From Sphingomonas sp. 67-36 (GTDB lineage Bacteria > Pseudomonadota > Alphaproteobacteria > Sphingomonadales > Sphingomonadaceae): a DNA stretch of 64,000 bases. The first letter of the stretch is position 1; the number at the start of each line of letters is the position of its first letter. The notes beneath the pieces are model-generated. The model had not been told where the DNA came from. It made no database searches and saw only the letters and a list, made by a program, of their open reading frames with translations. The position numbers and the translations under genes were made by a program. Of the stretch, positions 26,222 to 35,655 are shown piece after piece. The DNA lies in NCBI GenBank assembly GCA_001897375.1, contig MKSU01000004.1, forward strand, positions 353,621 through 417,620, in the 5' to 3' direction.

Positions 26222-27016
26222 CTATTCCTTGCGCGCGGCGCGGATCGCGTCGCTCAGGGTTCGTATATAGGCGGTGACGGCGGCGGGCGCATCCGCGCCG
26301 TATTGGCCGACGAGATCGACGATCGCCGAGCCGACCACCACGCCGTCCGCGACGCGGGCGATCGCGCCGGCCTGTTCGGGCGTGCGGACCCCGAAGCCGA
26401 CCGCGACGGGGAGCGTGGTCGCCGCCTTGAGCCGCGCCACCGCTTCCTCGATCGAGGCTTGCGCCGCCTGTTGCAGCCCGGTGATCCCGGCGACCGAGAC
26501 GTAATAGAGGAATCCGCCCGCGCCATCGAGCACCGCCGGGAGCCGCGCGGCATTAGTGGTCGGGGTGGCGAGGCGGACGAGCTCCACATCCGCCGCGCGC
26601 AATGCCGGGCCGAGCGCGTCATCTTCCTCCGGCGGCACGTCGACGCAGATCACGCCGTCCACGCCGGCGTCGCGCGCCGCCTGCGCGAACCAGTCCGCCC
26701 CGCGCCGCAGCATCGGGTTGGCATAGCCCATCAGCACGAGCGGCACGTCAGGATGCCTCGCGCGGAAATGGCGGGCGATGTTCAGGATATCCGCCGTGGT
26801 GGTGCCCGCCGCGAGGCTGCGCAGGTTCGCGGCCTGGATCGCCGGGCCGTCCGCCATCGGATCGGTGAAGGGCATCCCCAGCTCAATCACGTCCGCGCCG
26901 CCTTCGACCAGGGCGTCGAGGATCGCGCCTGTCGCGGCCGGAGTCGGATCGCCCGCGGTGACGAAGCAGACCAGCGCAGCGCGGCCGGCCGGGAAGGCGT
27001 TGGCGAGGCGGCTCAT
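26222..27016 (-). CDS. trpA: tryptophan synthase alpha subunit
   Basis: Cleaves indole-3-glycerol phosphate and passes indole to TrpB. The 264-residue TIM barrel holds the catalytic acids in [22 protein letters not shown] (Glu and Asp) and the phosphate loop [27 protein letters not shown]. The start overlaps the trpB stop (ATGA), which suits a complex made in equal amounts. Confidence 0.97.
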   Translation of the reverse strand: MSRLANAFPAGRAALVCFVTAGDPTPAATGAILDALVEGGADVIELGMPFTDPMADGPAIQAANLRSLAAGTTTADILNIARHFRARHPDVPLVLMGYANPMLRRGADWFAQAARDAGVDGVICVDVPPEEDDALGPALRAADVELVRLATPTTNAARLPAVLDGAGGFLYYVSVAGITGLQQAAQASIEEAVARLKAATTLPVAVGFGVRTPEQAGAIARVADGVVVGSAIVDLVGQYGADAPAAVTAYIRTLSDAIRAARKE

Positions 27017-28224
27017 ATCTCCACCCCCAGCGCTTCGGCGACGGTGAAGATGTCCTTGTCCCCCCGGCCGGAGACGTTGACGAGGATCATCGCTTCCTTG
27101 CCATAGTCCTTCGCCACCTTGGGCAGCGCGGCGAGCGCGTGGGCGCTTTCCAGCGCGGGGATGATCCCCTCCAGCCGACAGCAGAGCTGGAACGCCTCCA
27201 GCGCTTCATTGTCGGTGATCGGCAGATAGCGGACGCGGCCGATCTCGTGCAGCCAGCTATGCTCCGGGCCGATGCCGGGATAATCGAGCCCGGCGCTGAT
27301 CGAATGCGCCTCGGTGATCTGGCCGTCCTCGTCCTGCAACAGATAGGTCTTGTTGCCGTGGAGGATGCCCGGCGCGCCGCCGCTGAGGCTGGCGGCGTGC
27401 TGCCCGGTCTCGATGCCGTGGCCCGCCGCCTCCACGCCGATCATCGCCACGTCGGCGTCATCGAGGAACGGGTGGAACAGCCCGATCGCGTTCGATCCGC
27501 CGCCCACCGCCGCGATCAGCAGGTCTGGCAGGCGGCCGGTGCGGGCGAGCATCTGCGCGCGCGCCTCCTTGCCGATCACGCTCTGGAAATCGCGCACCAG
27601 TTCCGGATAGGGATGCGGGCCGGCGGCGGTGCCGATGATGTAGAAGGTATCGTGGACGTTGGCGACCCAGTCGCGCATCGCCTCGTTCATCGCATCCTTC
27701 AGCGTCATCGCGCCGGAGGTGACGGGCACCACCTGAGCGCCGAGCAATTTCATGCGGAACACGTTGGGCTTCTGCCGCTCGACATCCTTCGCGCCCATGT
27801 AGATCACGCAGGGGATGCCGAAGCGCGCGCAGACGGTGGCGGTGGCGACGCCGTGCTGGCCCGCGCCCGTCTCCGCGATGATCCGCGTCTTGCCCATGCG
27901 GATCGCGAGCAGGATCTGGCCGATGCAATTGTTGATCTTGTGCGCGCCGGTGTGGTTCAGTTCCTCGCGCTTAAACCAGATTTGCGCGCCACCCAGCTCT
28001 TCCGTCAGCCGGGGTGCGAAATAGAGTGGGCTGGGGCGGCCGACATAATGTTCCAGCAGGTCGTCGAACTCGGCCTGGAAGGCGGGATCGGCCTTGGCCG
28101 CGCGATATTCGCGCTCCAGATCGAGGATCAGCGGCATCAGCGTCTCGGCGACATAGCGGCCGCCGAACGCGCCGAAATGCCCACGTTCGTCGGGCTGCGC
28201 GCGGAAGGAATTGGGCGTGGTCAT
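27013..28224 (-). CDS. trpB: tryptophan synthase beta subunit
   Basis: PLP enzyme that joins indole and serine. The 403-residue protein begins with [15 protein letters not shown], has the PLP lysine in [13 protein letters not shown], the catalytic Glu region [14 protein letters not shown] and the phosphate-binding loop GGGSNAIG. It overlaps trpF upstream and trpA downstream by 4 bases each. TrpE, G, D and C are absent here, so the trp pathway is split on the chromosome. Confidence 0.98.
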   Translation of the reverse strand: MTTPNSFRAQPDERGHFGAFGGRYVAETLMPLILDLEREYRAAKADPAFQAEFDDLLEHYVGRPSPLYFAPRLTEELGGAQIWFKREELNHTGAHKINNCIGQILLAIRMGKTRIIAETGAGQHGVATATVCARFGIPCVIYMGAKDVERQKPNVFRMKLLGAQVVPVTSGAMTLKDAMNEAMRDWVANVHDTFYIIGTAAGPHPYPELVRDFQSVIGKEARAQMLARTGRLPDLLIAAVGGGSNAIGLFHPFLDDADVAMIGVEAAGHGIETGQHAASLSGGAPGILHGNKTYLLQDEDGQITEAHSISAGLDYPGIGPEHSWLHEIGRVRYLPITDNEALEAFQLCCRLEGIIPALESAHALAALPKVAKDYGKEAMILVNVSGRGDKDIFTVAEALGVEI

Positions 28225-28856
28225 TGCGCGACCGCCTTAAGGAAAGCGGCGATCTTGTCCACGTCCTTCACGCCGGGCGCGCTTTCCACGCCGGAGGATA
28301 CGTCCACCAATGTCGCGCCGGTGCGGCCGATCGCCTCTGCCACATTCCCCGCGTCCAGCCCGCCGGAGAGCGCCCAGGGCAGCGGGTGGCGGAAACCGTC
28401 GAGCAGCGACCAGTCGAAACGCAAACCCATGCCGCCGGGAAGCGAGGCGCCGTCCGGCGTCTTGGCGTCATAAAGGATGCGTTGCGCCGCGCCGGCGTAT
28501 TCGCGCGCGCGATCGAGGTCGGCGCGGGTCTTCACCGCGACGGCGGCCCAGCTTTCCAGCCCGGTGCGACGGGCAAGTTCCGCGACGCGCCCGGGCGCGG
28601 TCTTGTGGAGTTGCAGCGCGTCGAGCCGGCCGGCGGCGACCGCCGTGTCGATCAGCGCGTCGTCGGGGTCCACGAACACGCCCACGCGGCGGACGTGGCC
28701 CGGCACGCGCGCCGCCAGCGCCCTTGCGCGCTCGGCGTCGAGATTGCGGGGCGAGGGCGGGAAGAACACGAAGCCGACATGGCTCGCACCGCCCGCGATG
28801 GCGGCGTCGAGCGTCTCGCGCGTGGTGAGGCCGCAGATCTTGGCGGTGATGGGCAT
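28221..28856 (-). CDS. trpF: phosphoribosylanthranilate isomerase
   Basis: Third step of tryptophan synthesis. The 211-residue TIM barrel begins [35 protein letters not shown] with the catalytic Cys, and has LQLHK, the Asp in [10 protein letters not shown] and the phosphate loop [15 protein letters not shown] then VDVSSGVES. It follows pyrF by 42 bases, a gap that holds a short GTTC/GAAC palindrome (28872-28887). Confidence 0.96.
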   Translation of the reverse strand: MPITAKICGLTTRETLDAAIAGGASHVGFVFFPPSPRNLDAERARALAARVPGHVRRVGVFVDPDDALIDTAVAAGRLDALQLHKTAPGRVAELARRTGLESWAAVAVKTRADLDRAREYAGAAQRILYDAKTPDGASLPGGMGLRFDWSLLDGFRHPLPWALSGGLDAGNVAEAIGRTGATLVDVSSGVESAPGVKDVDKIAAFLKAVAQ

Positions 28857-28898
28857 GACCTTGCCTTTAGTCCGTTCGCCCGAACGGCAGGGATTTAA

Positions 28899-29573
28899 CT
28901 ACAGCGTCGCCCCGATCGCCCGCGCCGCCGCGTCTGGGTCCTCGGCCTGCGTGATCGGTCGGCCGATCACCAGGATCGATGCGCCGTTGTCCAGCGCCGC
29001 GCGCGGCGTCACCACGCGCTTCTGGTCCGCGACCACGCCGTCCGCCGGGCGCACGCCGGGGACGACGAAGAAACCCTTCGGCCAGAGCTTGTGCGCCGCC
29101 TTCACCTCCTCGCCGGAGCAGACGATGCCGTCGACCCCCGCCCGCATCGCCAGCTCGGTCAGCCGCAGCACCTGATCGTGCGGCGTGCCGGTGATGCCGG
29201 TGGCGTCGAGGTCGCGCTGGTCGAGGCTGGTGAGCATCGTCACCGCCACCACCTTCGTTCCCGCCGGCGCGGCGGCCTTGGCGTCCTCCAGCATCGCCCG
29301 GCCGCCCGAGGCGTGGACCGTCAGGATCGCCGGCTCCAGCCCGCGCAATGCCTGCACCGCCTTGGCGACGGTGTTCGGAATGTCGTGCAGCTTGAGATCG
29401 AGGAAGATCGGCAGGCCGAGGTCCGCCATCTCGCGCACCCCGCTGCGCCCGTTGGCGGCGAAGAACTCCAGCCCCAGCTTGATCCCGCCGACATGATGAC
29501 GGACGCGCTCCGCCACCGCTTTGGCGCGGTCGATGTCGGGCGTGTCGAGGGCGACGAAGATGCGGTTGCTCAC
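28899..29573 (-). CDS. pyrF: orotidine 5'-phosphate decarboxylase
   Basis: Last step of UMP synthesis. The 224-residue protein has the catalytic Lys/Asp array in IFLDLKLHDIPNTVAKAVQAL, a start FVALDTPDIDRAKAVAERV with the first Asp, and a C-terminal phosphate loop VVPGVRPADG then SILVIGRPIT. It overlaps lapA upstream by 4 bases. Its position between lapA and trpF is a known alphaproteobacterial order. Confidence 0.96.
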   Translation of the reverse strand: MSNRIFVALDTPDIDRAKAVAERVRHHVGGIKLGLEFFAANGRSGVREMADLGLPIFLDLKLHDIPNTVAKAVQALRGLEPAILTVHASGGRAMLEDAKAAAPAGTKVVAVTMLTSLDQRDLDATGITGTPHDQVLRLTELAMRAGVDGIVCSGEEVKAAHKLWPKGFFVVPGVRPADGVVADQKRVVTPRAALDNGASILVIGRPITQAEDPDAAARAIGATL

Positions 29574-29884
29574 GACGAGGCTACTCCGGCTGCGGGGGCG
29601 GGGGGCTCGGCCGCCGGCGCCACGACCGGCGGCGCGGCGCGCATATCGGCCAGCGCGCGCTCGGCGTTGTTCAGCCGCTGCTTGAGACGCCAGCGCATCG
29701 CCCGCTGGTAGACCAGGGTCGGCACGAAGCCGACCAGGAAGGTGACGAGCAGGAGGAACGGCAGGTTCACCTCCGCGACAAGGTTACCGAACAACTGGAT
29801 CGTCACCCACTTCCAATTGCCGAAGGTGAATACCGCCGCGATGAAGGCGATCAGGCACCAGAACAGGATTTTCAGGAACTGCAT
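29570..29884 (-). CDS. lapA: LapA/DUF1049 inner-membrane protein
   Basis: Protein of 104 residues with two membrane segments, FLKILFWCLIAFIAAVFTFGNW and LPFLLLVTFLVGFVPTLVYQRAM, then a basic coiled stretch (RWRLKQRLNNAERALADM) and a low-complexity Pro/Ala tail. In E. coli LapA with LapB adjusts lipopolysaccharide synthesis through LpxC. Sphingomonads are known for glycosphingolipids in place of LPS, so the role here may differ. It heads lapA-pyrF-trpFBA-accD-folC. GGGAG lies about 9 bases before the ATG, and a -10-like GCTAGTCC is at 29915-29908. Confidence 0.8.
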   Translation of the reverse strand: MQFLKILFWCLIAFIAAVFTFGNWKWVTIQLFGNLVAEVNLPFLLLVTFLVGFVPTLVYQRAMRWRLKQRLNNAERALADMRAAPPVVAPAAEPPAPAAGVASS

Positions 29885-29939
29885 TCGGTGATCTCCCGCG
29901 CGAAAGGGGACTAGCGGCGGTCGCGCGGTTTTTCCAGCC

Positions 29940-32246
29940 TCAGCCGATCTCGTTGCGCAACTCCTCGATCAGCGCGACAGCGGTATGGAGGCGGGGGGCT
30001 TCCTCGTCGAGGATCGCGTGGAAGGCGGCGCGCTTGATTTCCGCGATGCGGCCCGGCCGCAGCCGCGCGTCGCCGGACAGGGCCGAAACGGCGATGTCGA
30101 TCATCCGCTCGGCGCCGTGCAGGCGGCCCCACAGATAGTCGTTCTCGCGATAGGCGCGGCTGAAGAACGCGCCGAAGCTGTTGAACTGGATGCCTTTCAG
30201 CGTCGCCTCCGCCCCGCCGCCGCGGATCGAGCGCGCATCGTCCGGCGCGATGCGATCGACCTGGATCGGATCATATTCGTCCATCCCCTCGCCCTGCAGC
30301 AGCGGCAGGGTGGCGACGTCGAAATAGGGGAAGCCGAGATAACGCAGCAGCAACGCGCGGCGCAGATCGCGCGGTAGCCCGGCGAGCGCCTCCGCCAGCC
30401 GCTCGTCGGTTTCCGCATCGAGCCGCTTCAGGTCCATCGATTCGGCCAGCCGGTCGAGCAGCGGTCCGGCGTCGCCGCTCAGCGCGCGCACCTCGCCGCG
30501 CAGTGCACGGTGCGATCGCGGGTTCTGGCAATCGAGATAGGCGGACAGCGATTCGTAGATCGCGTCGCGGATCGGCTGGAGGATCGCATCGTCCACGCCC
30601 GCCTCCAGTTCGGTCAGCCGCCGCGACATCAGCCGCAGCCGCCGGATGCGGAACCCGAGATCGAAGGTGCGCAGGAAGTCGATCGTCACCGCGCTGCCCG
30701 AGACGTTGGGCGCGGCCTCGTCATAGCCGCGATCGACGAGCGCCACCTCGATCCGGCGCCGGATGCGCTGCCAGCGCTGCGGACCCGGCTCGCCGCCGAT
30801 GCTGTGGAGCAGCGCGGTGATCGTCTCGATCACGCCGACGAGCTTTAGGTGGGCGTAGGCGGCATAGCTGTAGCCGGCGTGCTCCACCGCGGCCACCTGC
30901 GCGCGCCGCCGCCATGTCGCCATGCGCGCGTCGGTCGGGCGATCGAGGAACAGGGTGCGGCCGAACAGCGCCTCCACCTTCGCCTCCACCTCCGGGCGCA
31001 CGGCGGAAAGGATGCCGCGCATCCGCTCGATCCGGGCCGAGCGGCCGTTGATCGCCTCCAGATTGTCGCGGATCGGCTGCTGGCGCGGCAATTCGCTGAT
31101 CGCGCCGAGGATCGTCTGGAAGAAGCCCGGCACGCCCTCGCTCTCGCCGGAGAGGCGGAATTTCGTGCCGGGCGAGGGGTCGATATAGACGAAGCGCCGG
31201 TCGATCTGCCGCCGCGCCGGCCGCTTGCGCAAGGCGTCGAGCGCGGGGCGGAACGGCGCGTTGGCGAGCACCGATCCGTCGATCAGCACCGCCTTGTCCG
31301 CCGCATTGGCCGCCGCCTGACGCGGCAGCACGCGATAGAGGAAGGCGTCGCGGGTCGGCCAGTCCACCTTGCGATCCTTCAGCACCTCGTCAAGCTCGGC
31401 GACGGTGAAGGGCGGAAAGGCGCCGGGGAAGCTGGAGGTGGCGCGCGCCGCGAAGGCAAGTTCGGCCGTCGCCGCCAGCGTGTCGCGCTCCTCGCCGTAA
31501 TCGCTGAACGGGAAGACCAGCCGGTGCTCGGTCTCCACCACCTCCGGCGGCGAGTGGAGCCGCAGCCGTTCGGGGTGGCCGGTGAAGTCGGTGACGGTGA
31601 CGAACAGGTCCAGCGGCTGGCCCGGCGGAAGCAGACGCGGGCCGCGCGGGGCGGCTGCCATCGCGTCGAACGCATCGAGCAGCATTCCGGTGAAGCCCGC
31701 GCCGCTGAACGGCGGCTCGAACCAGCGCGAGCGCACGAAGTGGGAGAGCTTGCTGCGCACCTCCTCGCGCGTGTTCTCGTCCAGCGCCTCCAGCTTGTCC
31801 GCGCTGCGTCCGGCCGCCATCCACGCCAGCGGCAGCGCCCATGCCTTCGAGAAGCGCGAGGCGGGCGCAGCGGCGGCGTCGATCAGCGCCTCCACGTCGC
31901 CGCGCTCCAGCCACATGTCGGTCAGCGGATCGAGCGACTGGCCCGACGAGATCGCCTGCGCCAGGAAGATGCCGTTGATGCCCCCGGCGCTCGCCCCGGC
32001 AAGAATATCGGGCAGGACCCGCACGCGCAGCGCGCCTTCCCGCGCCATCTCGTCGAGCAGTTCGGCATAGACGCCGGCGGTGCCGCCCGGCCGCTCGCCG
32101 TCATGACTCGCACGGCTGGCGCGGGCGAGGTGCCACACCTCCTTGGTGATGCCGTGCATATAGACCGCGAGGCTGATCCCGCCGTAACAGACCAGCGCCA
32201 GCCGCAATTCCTTCTCGCGCGGGTGGGGATGCGGGGGCGCGCTCAT
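29940..32246 (-). CDS. large patatin-like lipid hydrolase
   Basis: Protein of about 768 residues. The patatin catalytic parts are present: oxyanion loop YGGISLAVYMHGI near 20-32, the nucleophile Ser in ILAGASAGGINGIFLA near 85-100 (GxSxG), and the catalytic Asp in LIDGSVLANAPF (DG-S/A). Long helical regions follow (to about 700), of the DUF3376 kind found in actinobacterial and alphaproteobacterial patatins. It probably removes acyl chains from lipids; no signal peptide is seen. The ATG at 32246 overlaps the stop of the EEP-family gene (ATGA), so both are made together. Confidence 0.85.
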   Translation of the reverse strand: MSAPPHPHPREKELRLALVCYGGISLAVYMHGITKEVWHLARASRASHDGERPGGTAGVYAELLDEMAREGALRVRVLPDILAGASAGGINGIFLAQAISSGQSLDPLTDMWLERGDVEALIDAAAAPASRFSKAWALPLAWMAAGRSADKLEALDENTREEVRSKLSHFVRSRWFEPPFSGAGFTGMLLDAFDAMAAAPRGPRLLPPGQPLDLFVTVTDFTGHPERLRLHSPPEVVETEHRLVFPFSDYGEERDTLAATAELAFAARATSSFPGAFPPFTVAELDEVLKDRKVDWPTRDAFLYRVLPRQAAANAADKAVLIDGSVLANAPFRPALDALRKRPARRQIDRRFVYIDPSPGTKFRLSGESEGVPGFFQTILGAISELPRQQPIRDNLEAINGRSARIERMRGILSAVRPEVEAKVEALFGRTLFLDRPTDARMATWRRRAQVAAVEHAGYSYAAYAHLKLVGVIETITALLHSIGGEPGPQRWQRIRRRIEVALVDRGYDEAAPNVSGSAVTIDFLRTFDLGFRIRRLRLMSRRLTELEAGVDDAILQPIRDAIYESLSAYLDCQNPRSHRALRGEVRALSGDAGPLLDRLAESMDLKRLDAETDERLAEALAGLPRDLRRALLLRYLGFPYFDVATLPLLQGEGMDEYDPIQVDRIAPDDARSIRGGGAEATLKGIQFNSFGAFFSRAYRENDYLWGRLHGAERMIDIAVSALSGDARLRPGRIAEIKRAAFHAILDEEAPRLHTAVALIEELRNEIG

Positions 32247-32938
32247 GCGGCGGCGATATCCGCCCAGATCGGCAGGTGGTCGCTCGCCTTGCGCGCCGCA
32301 TAGGAGGCGTGGACGCCGCAATCGACCACCTTCAGCCCCGAAGACACCATGATCCGGTCGAGCCGCCCGACCGGGCGCCGTGCGTGGAAGCTCGGGCCGG
32401 TGTCGGCGAAGGAGAACTCACGGTCGAAATCCTGGAGGCAGCCCGCCGCGCGCGTCCATTCGTTGAGATCGCCCATCATCACGGTGGGATGCTGGCGCAG
32501 GCTGGCGGCGACATGGGTGAGGATCGCATGGGCCTGCCGCCGCCGCCACAGGCCGGAAAGGTCGAGGTGCATACCGACGACGCGGATCGTCTGCCCGTTG
32601 ATGGCGAGATCCGCCATCACCGCGCCGCGCGGCTCCAGCGCCGGGAGGTGGATCACCTCGCAATCGATCACCTCGGCCGCCTTGGGCACCAGCAGCGCGT
32701 TGCCGTGCCAACCCATCGAGGCTGCGCGCGTACCGAAATCGACCGGCTTCCATGCGCTATGCTCGTCGATCAGGTGCGGCGGGATCACCGCCGATCGCGT
32801 GCCGAAGCGGCGATCCGCCTCCTGCAAGGCGACCACGTCGGCGTCGATCTCGCGCAGCACCTCCAGCGTGCGATCGGGATTGCGGCGCCGGTCGGTGCCG
32901 ATGCCCTTGCGCATATTGTAGCTGGCGACGCGGATCAT
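32243..32938 (-). CDS. endonuclease/exonuclease/phosphatase family protein
   Basis: Protein of about 231 residues with the EEP metal-dependent hydrolase fold: RVASYNMRKGIGTDRRRN (metal Asn), DADVVALQEADRRF (metal Glu), MHLDLSGLWRRRQA, MMGDLNEWTRAAGC (Asp-Asn pair) and KASDHLPIWADI (Asp-His). Family members cut DNA, sphingomyelin or phosphoinositides. Its coupling with a patatin-like acyl hydrolase hints at phospholipid breakdown, which is only an inference. The ATG at 32938 has AGGA 5 bases before it. Confidence 0.85.
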   Translation of the reverse strand: MIRVASYNMRKGIGTDRRRNPDRTLEVLREIDADVVALQEADRRFGTRSAVIPPHLIDEHSAWKPVDFGTRAASMGWHGNALLVPKAAEVIDCEVIHLPALEPRGAVMADLAINGQTIRVVGMHLDLSGLWRRRQAHAILTHVAASLRQHPTVMMGDLNEWTRAAGCLQDFDREFSFADTGPSFHARRPVGRLDRIMVSSGLKVVDCGVHASYAARKASDHLPIWADIAAA

Positions 32939-33005
32939 TGATCCTGTCCAACGCCCATGACGCGGGGCGGGTTGCCTCCGCGCGGGCAAAGTCGGGACGA
33001 AAGGA

Positions 33006-33081
33006 TGGTGCCGGTTGCAGGGATCGAACCCGCGACCCCCTGATTACAAATCAGGTGCTCTACCATCTGAGCTAAACCGGC
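33006..33081 (-). tRNA. tRNA-Thr (anticodon UGU)
   Basis: 76 bases including an encoded CCA. The acceptor stem GCCGGTT/AACCGGC is closed by discriminator A. The D arm GCTCAGATGGTAGAGC, the anticodon arm CTGATTTGTAATCAG (anticodon TGT at its centre, reads ACA and other ACN codons) and the T arm GCGGGTTCGATCCCTGC all fold with perfect stems. Confidence 0.98.
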
Positions 33082-33102
33082 TGACACCCCAGCGTCCATG
33101 CG

Positions 33103-33972
33103 TCAGGGAACGCCGAACGTCCAGCCCTCGCTTTGCGCGATCAGGGCGGACATGCGCGCAGGTCGCCACAGGTCACCGCGTCTGGCATTGGCGCGCAGCC
33201 AGGCGGCGGCAAGGATCGCGTCGGTCGAATGGTCATCGTACCGGGCCAGCGGATGATGGGCGTGCGAGCCGAGGGCGGCGAGCGCGCCGTCCAGCGCCTC
33301 GGGCGTCCGCAGCTTGCTCACTCCCTTGCGCAGCCCGGCGGCGCGGGCGGCGATGGCGGTGTAGATCTCCACCACCGCCGCGTCGCGCGCCGGCACCGGA
33401 TCGAACGGCCAGATCGCGATCCGGCGATCGAGCCGGTGGAGCAATCGCATCCCCGCGAAGCTTGCCTTGGCCACCTGTGCCGCGCCGATCGCGTCATAGA
33501 CGGTGGAGGGCTTGGTCGTCTGGTCCTCGCCCGTCTCGCACACGCGCCAATGGAGAAAATCGCGCTTCGCCCCGTCGGCCGCGCCGAGATAGAAATGCCG
33601 CCCGCGCCGTGCCTCCAGGAAGCTCGCCGCGCCGAGATCGGCGTCGTCGCTATGGTCGTCGACATAGCGCCACAATGCGCGCGCATCCGTGCTGTCGGTC
33701 TCTCCCGGCAGATGCGCGCCGCGCGCGACGAACGGGGCGGAGAAGCTGAAATCGAAGCCGACCAGCATCGGCTCATTTGCACGATCGAGCAGCCAGTGCA
33801 GCACATCGGTCCGCGACCAGATGCCGCCGGGCGGCGCGACCAGCGTGGGCGCGGCGTCGCCGGTTCCGCATTCCGCCATCGCGATGCCGCGATGTCGCGC
33901 GCCTTTCGCCCCCGACCAGTCGATCGCGACGAAGCGCGCGAATCGCTCAGGGGCGCTCGCCGAACGCGGCAC
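33103..33972 (-). CDS. DUF429-like RNase H-fold protein
   Basis: Protein of about 289 residues. The N terminus RFVAIDWSGAKGARHRGIAMAECG and the later MLVGFDFSFSAPF show two of the expected acidic strands of an RNase H-like fold, and RYDDHSTDAILAAAWLRANA gives a C-terminal Asp-x-x-Asp. It fits the DUF429 group, whose function is unknown. It overlaps the upstream MmcQ-like gene by 26 bases and ends 21 bases before the tRNA gene, so the tRNA may be transcribed with it. Confidence 0.72.
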   Translation of the reverse strand: MPRSASAPERFARFVAIDWSGAKGARHRGIAMAECGTGDAAPTLVAPPGGIWSRTDVLHWLLDRANEPMLVGFDFSFSAPFVARGAHLPGETDSTDARALWRYVDDHSDDADLGAASFLEARRGRHFYLGAADGAKRDFLHWRVCETGEDQTTKPSTVYDAIGAAQVAKASFAGMRLLHRLDRRIAIWPFDPVPARDAAVVEIYTAIAARAAGLRKGVSKLRTPEALDGALAALGSHAHHPLARYDDHSTDAILAAAWLRANARRGDLWRPARMSALIAQSEGWTFGVP

Positions 33973-34288
33973 GCTGCGCTTTCTTCGCGCGATCCCACCA
34001 CGCGCGGCGGATCACGTTGCGGACCCGCTCCTCGTCCGCCGCGCCGTAGCGCACCAGCAATCCCGGCCAGCCCTCGTAATGCGGGGTCTGCCAGAAGCTG
34101 TCGGGATCGGTCTCGAGCAGTACCGCCTTTTCCTCGTGCGGTGACATGACGTGGAAGCTGCCCGCCTCGCGCCCCGGCGAGACGAACGCCTTGCCGTTCA
34201 CCTTGGGGCAGGGCGTGCCATAGAAGGGCGCCATCTCCACGTCCGGGAGCGAACAGGCAAAATTCACCACGTCCGCCCAGTCCTTCAT
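33947..34288 (-). CDS. second MmcQ/YjbR-type protein
   Basis: Protein of 113 residues with the short MmcQ pattern: WADVVNFACSLPDVEMAPFYGTPCPKVNGKAFVSPG, a conserved strand HVMSPHEEKAVLLETDPDSFWQTPHYEGWPGLLVRYG, and an Arg/Lys-rich C-terminal helix. It is only distantly like the member at 3884-4261. The ATG at 34288 overlaps the stop of the serine hydrolase gene (ATGA). Confidence 0.83.
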   Translation of the reverse strand: MKDWADVVNFACSLPDVEMAPFYGTPCPKVNGKAFVSPGREAGSFHVMSPHEEKAVLLETDPDSFWQTPHYEGWPGLLVRYGAADEERVRNVIRRAWWDRAKKAQRAAFGERP

Positions 34289-35655
34289 GGCGTCGCGCCG
34301 ATAACCTCGGCGGAGAAGCGCGCGATGTCGAAGCGCGCCGCGCCCGGATCCTCTCCGCGCCGCACGATCACCAGCCGGTGCTGCGGGATCACCATCACGA
34401 ATTGCCCGCGATTGCCCTGCGCGGAATAGCTGCCGGCGGGCAGGCCTTGCTTCGGCCCGAACAGCCACATCGTCGCGCCATAGCCGGGTCCGTCTGCCGG
34501 TTGCGGGCCGCTCGGCGTGGTCAGATAGCGCATCCAGCCAGCGGGGAGCAGGCGGCGGCCCTGCCACACGCCGTCCTGCAGCCAGAACTGTCCGAGCCGG
34601 GCGAGATCGCGCGCGGTGGTCCATACCTGGCTGGAGATGATGTAATTGCCCTGCCAGTCGGTGCCGGTGGTGGTGTGCGCCATGCCGAGCGGCAGGAACA
34701 GCGAATCATGCGGCAGGCTGGCGTAGCGCGCCTCGCCGAGCGTCGCGCGCAGGCTCCGCGCGACGAGCATGATATCGTTGTTGGCGTAGCGGAAGCGCGT
34801 GCCCGGCACCGCCTCCAGCGGCCAGCCGGTCGCCTGCTCGGTGACGGCGGTGCCGCCGAAATAGATCGCATCGGTGCGGTTGCCGGCGGTATCGCTGTGC
34901 AGCCCGCTCGCCATGCGCATCAGGTTGTCGAGCGTGATCGCCGCGCGCGGGTCGCCGGGGCGCCGCCATTCCGGGATGTTCGCCGGTTTCGCCGAGTCGA
35001 TCTTCGCGCTGAGGGAGGCGATCCCGACCAGCGTGCCGGCGATGCTCTTGGCGGCCGACCAGGTGCGGTTGGGCACCATCGGGCCGAAGCCGGGCGCATA
35101 TTGCTCCGCGATCACGCGGCCGTCCTTCAGGATCAGCACGCCCGTCGTGACACTCTCCGCGCCGAAGCTCTCCCGGTCGAACGCGCGCGCGACGAGCGAG
35201 GCGAGCGATGCGGAGGGGCGCGGCGCGATGTTGGCGTCGCCCATCGGCCACGGGCGCGGATCGGCGGGCAGCGGCACGGGCGTCGCGGCGGCCGGATTGG
35301 CGCGCGCGACCGGCGTGCCGATCGGCGAGAGATAGCAGCCGTAGCGCGGCCGCCACATCGCGCGGCGCGGCGCGAGGCGGGCGTCGAACGGCACCGTCAC
35401 CACCCGCGTCTCGCGATCGACCGTGGCCGGAAGCGTCGGCACGATCGCGTCATATTCGGGGTAGATGCCGCGCAATTCGGTCGAGGCGATCTGCGCCTCG
35501 CTGCGGCCGGCGTCGAAAATGCCCTCGCACAAGGTCAGCGCCTTGTAGCCGGCGGCGATCGCGTGGTTGTACGGCTGCGGCGAGGAGGGGCGGATCTGCT
35601 GTGCGGAGACCGGCGTGGCGAGTGCGAGCAGCGCGAGGCTAAGGGTTCTTTTCAC
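34285..35655 (-). CDS. secreted class C beta-lactamase-fold serine hydrolase
   Basis: Protein of about 456 residues with a signal peptide (KRTLSLALLALATPVSAQQ). A roughly 150-residue N-terminal extension precedes the hydrolase domain. Catalytic Ser-x-x-Lys is in RTWSAAKSIAG, the Tyr-x-Asn motif is RYANND, and QGNRGQF replaces the usual KTG triad. Similar proteins include esterases and aminohexanoate-dimer hydrolases; true beta-lactamase activity is not implied. The likely start is the GTG at 35655, inside the rarA 3' end, because the signal peptide begins there. Confidence 0.82.
   Translation of the reverse strand: MKRTLSLALLALATPVSAQQIRPSSPQPYNHAIAAGYKALTLCEGIFDAGRSEAQIASTELRGIYPEYDAIVPTLPATVDRETRVVTVPFDARLAPRRAMWRPRYGCYLSPIGTPVARANPAAATPVPLPADPRPWPMGDANIAPRPSASLASLVARAFDRESFGAESVTTGVLILKDGRVIAEQYAPGFGPMVPNRTWSAAKSIAGTLVGIASLSAKIDSAKPANIPEWRRPGDPRAAITLDNLMRMASGLHSDTAGNRTDAIYFGGTAVTEQATGWPLEAVPGTRFRYANNDIMLVARSLRATLGEARYASLPHDSLFLPLGMAHTTTGTDWQGNYIISSQVWTTARDLARLGQFWLQDGVWQGRRLLPAGWMRYLTTPSGPQPADGPGYGATMWLFGPKQGLPAGSYSAQGNRGQFVMVIPQHRLVIVRRGEDPGAARFDIARFSAEVIGATP

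Noticed and set aside
28872-28887. CCGTTCG-CC-CGAACGG palindrome between pyrF and trpF as LexA site or terminator
   Set aside because: The spacing GTTC-N4-GAAC is not the alphaproteobacterial LexA form, no T-run follows, and it lies inside an operon. It is noted only as a possible minor hairpin.
29940-32938. Patatin plus nuclease-fold pair as an antiviral (CBASS-like) system
   Set aside because: No cyclic-nucleotide synthase or other sensor gene is adjacent, the patatin is of the large DUF3376-like housekeeping type, and the surroundings are core genes.
34285-35655. Serine hydrolase as an antibiotic-resistance beta-lactamase
   Set aside because: SxxK and YxN are present, but the KTG triad is replaced and there is a long N-terminal extension. 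It fits esterase or amide hydrolase relatives at least as well, and there is no ampR-type neighbour.
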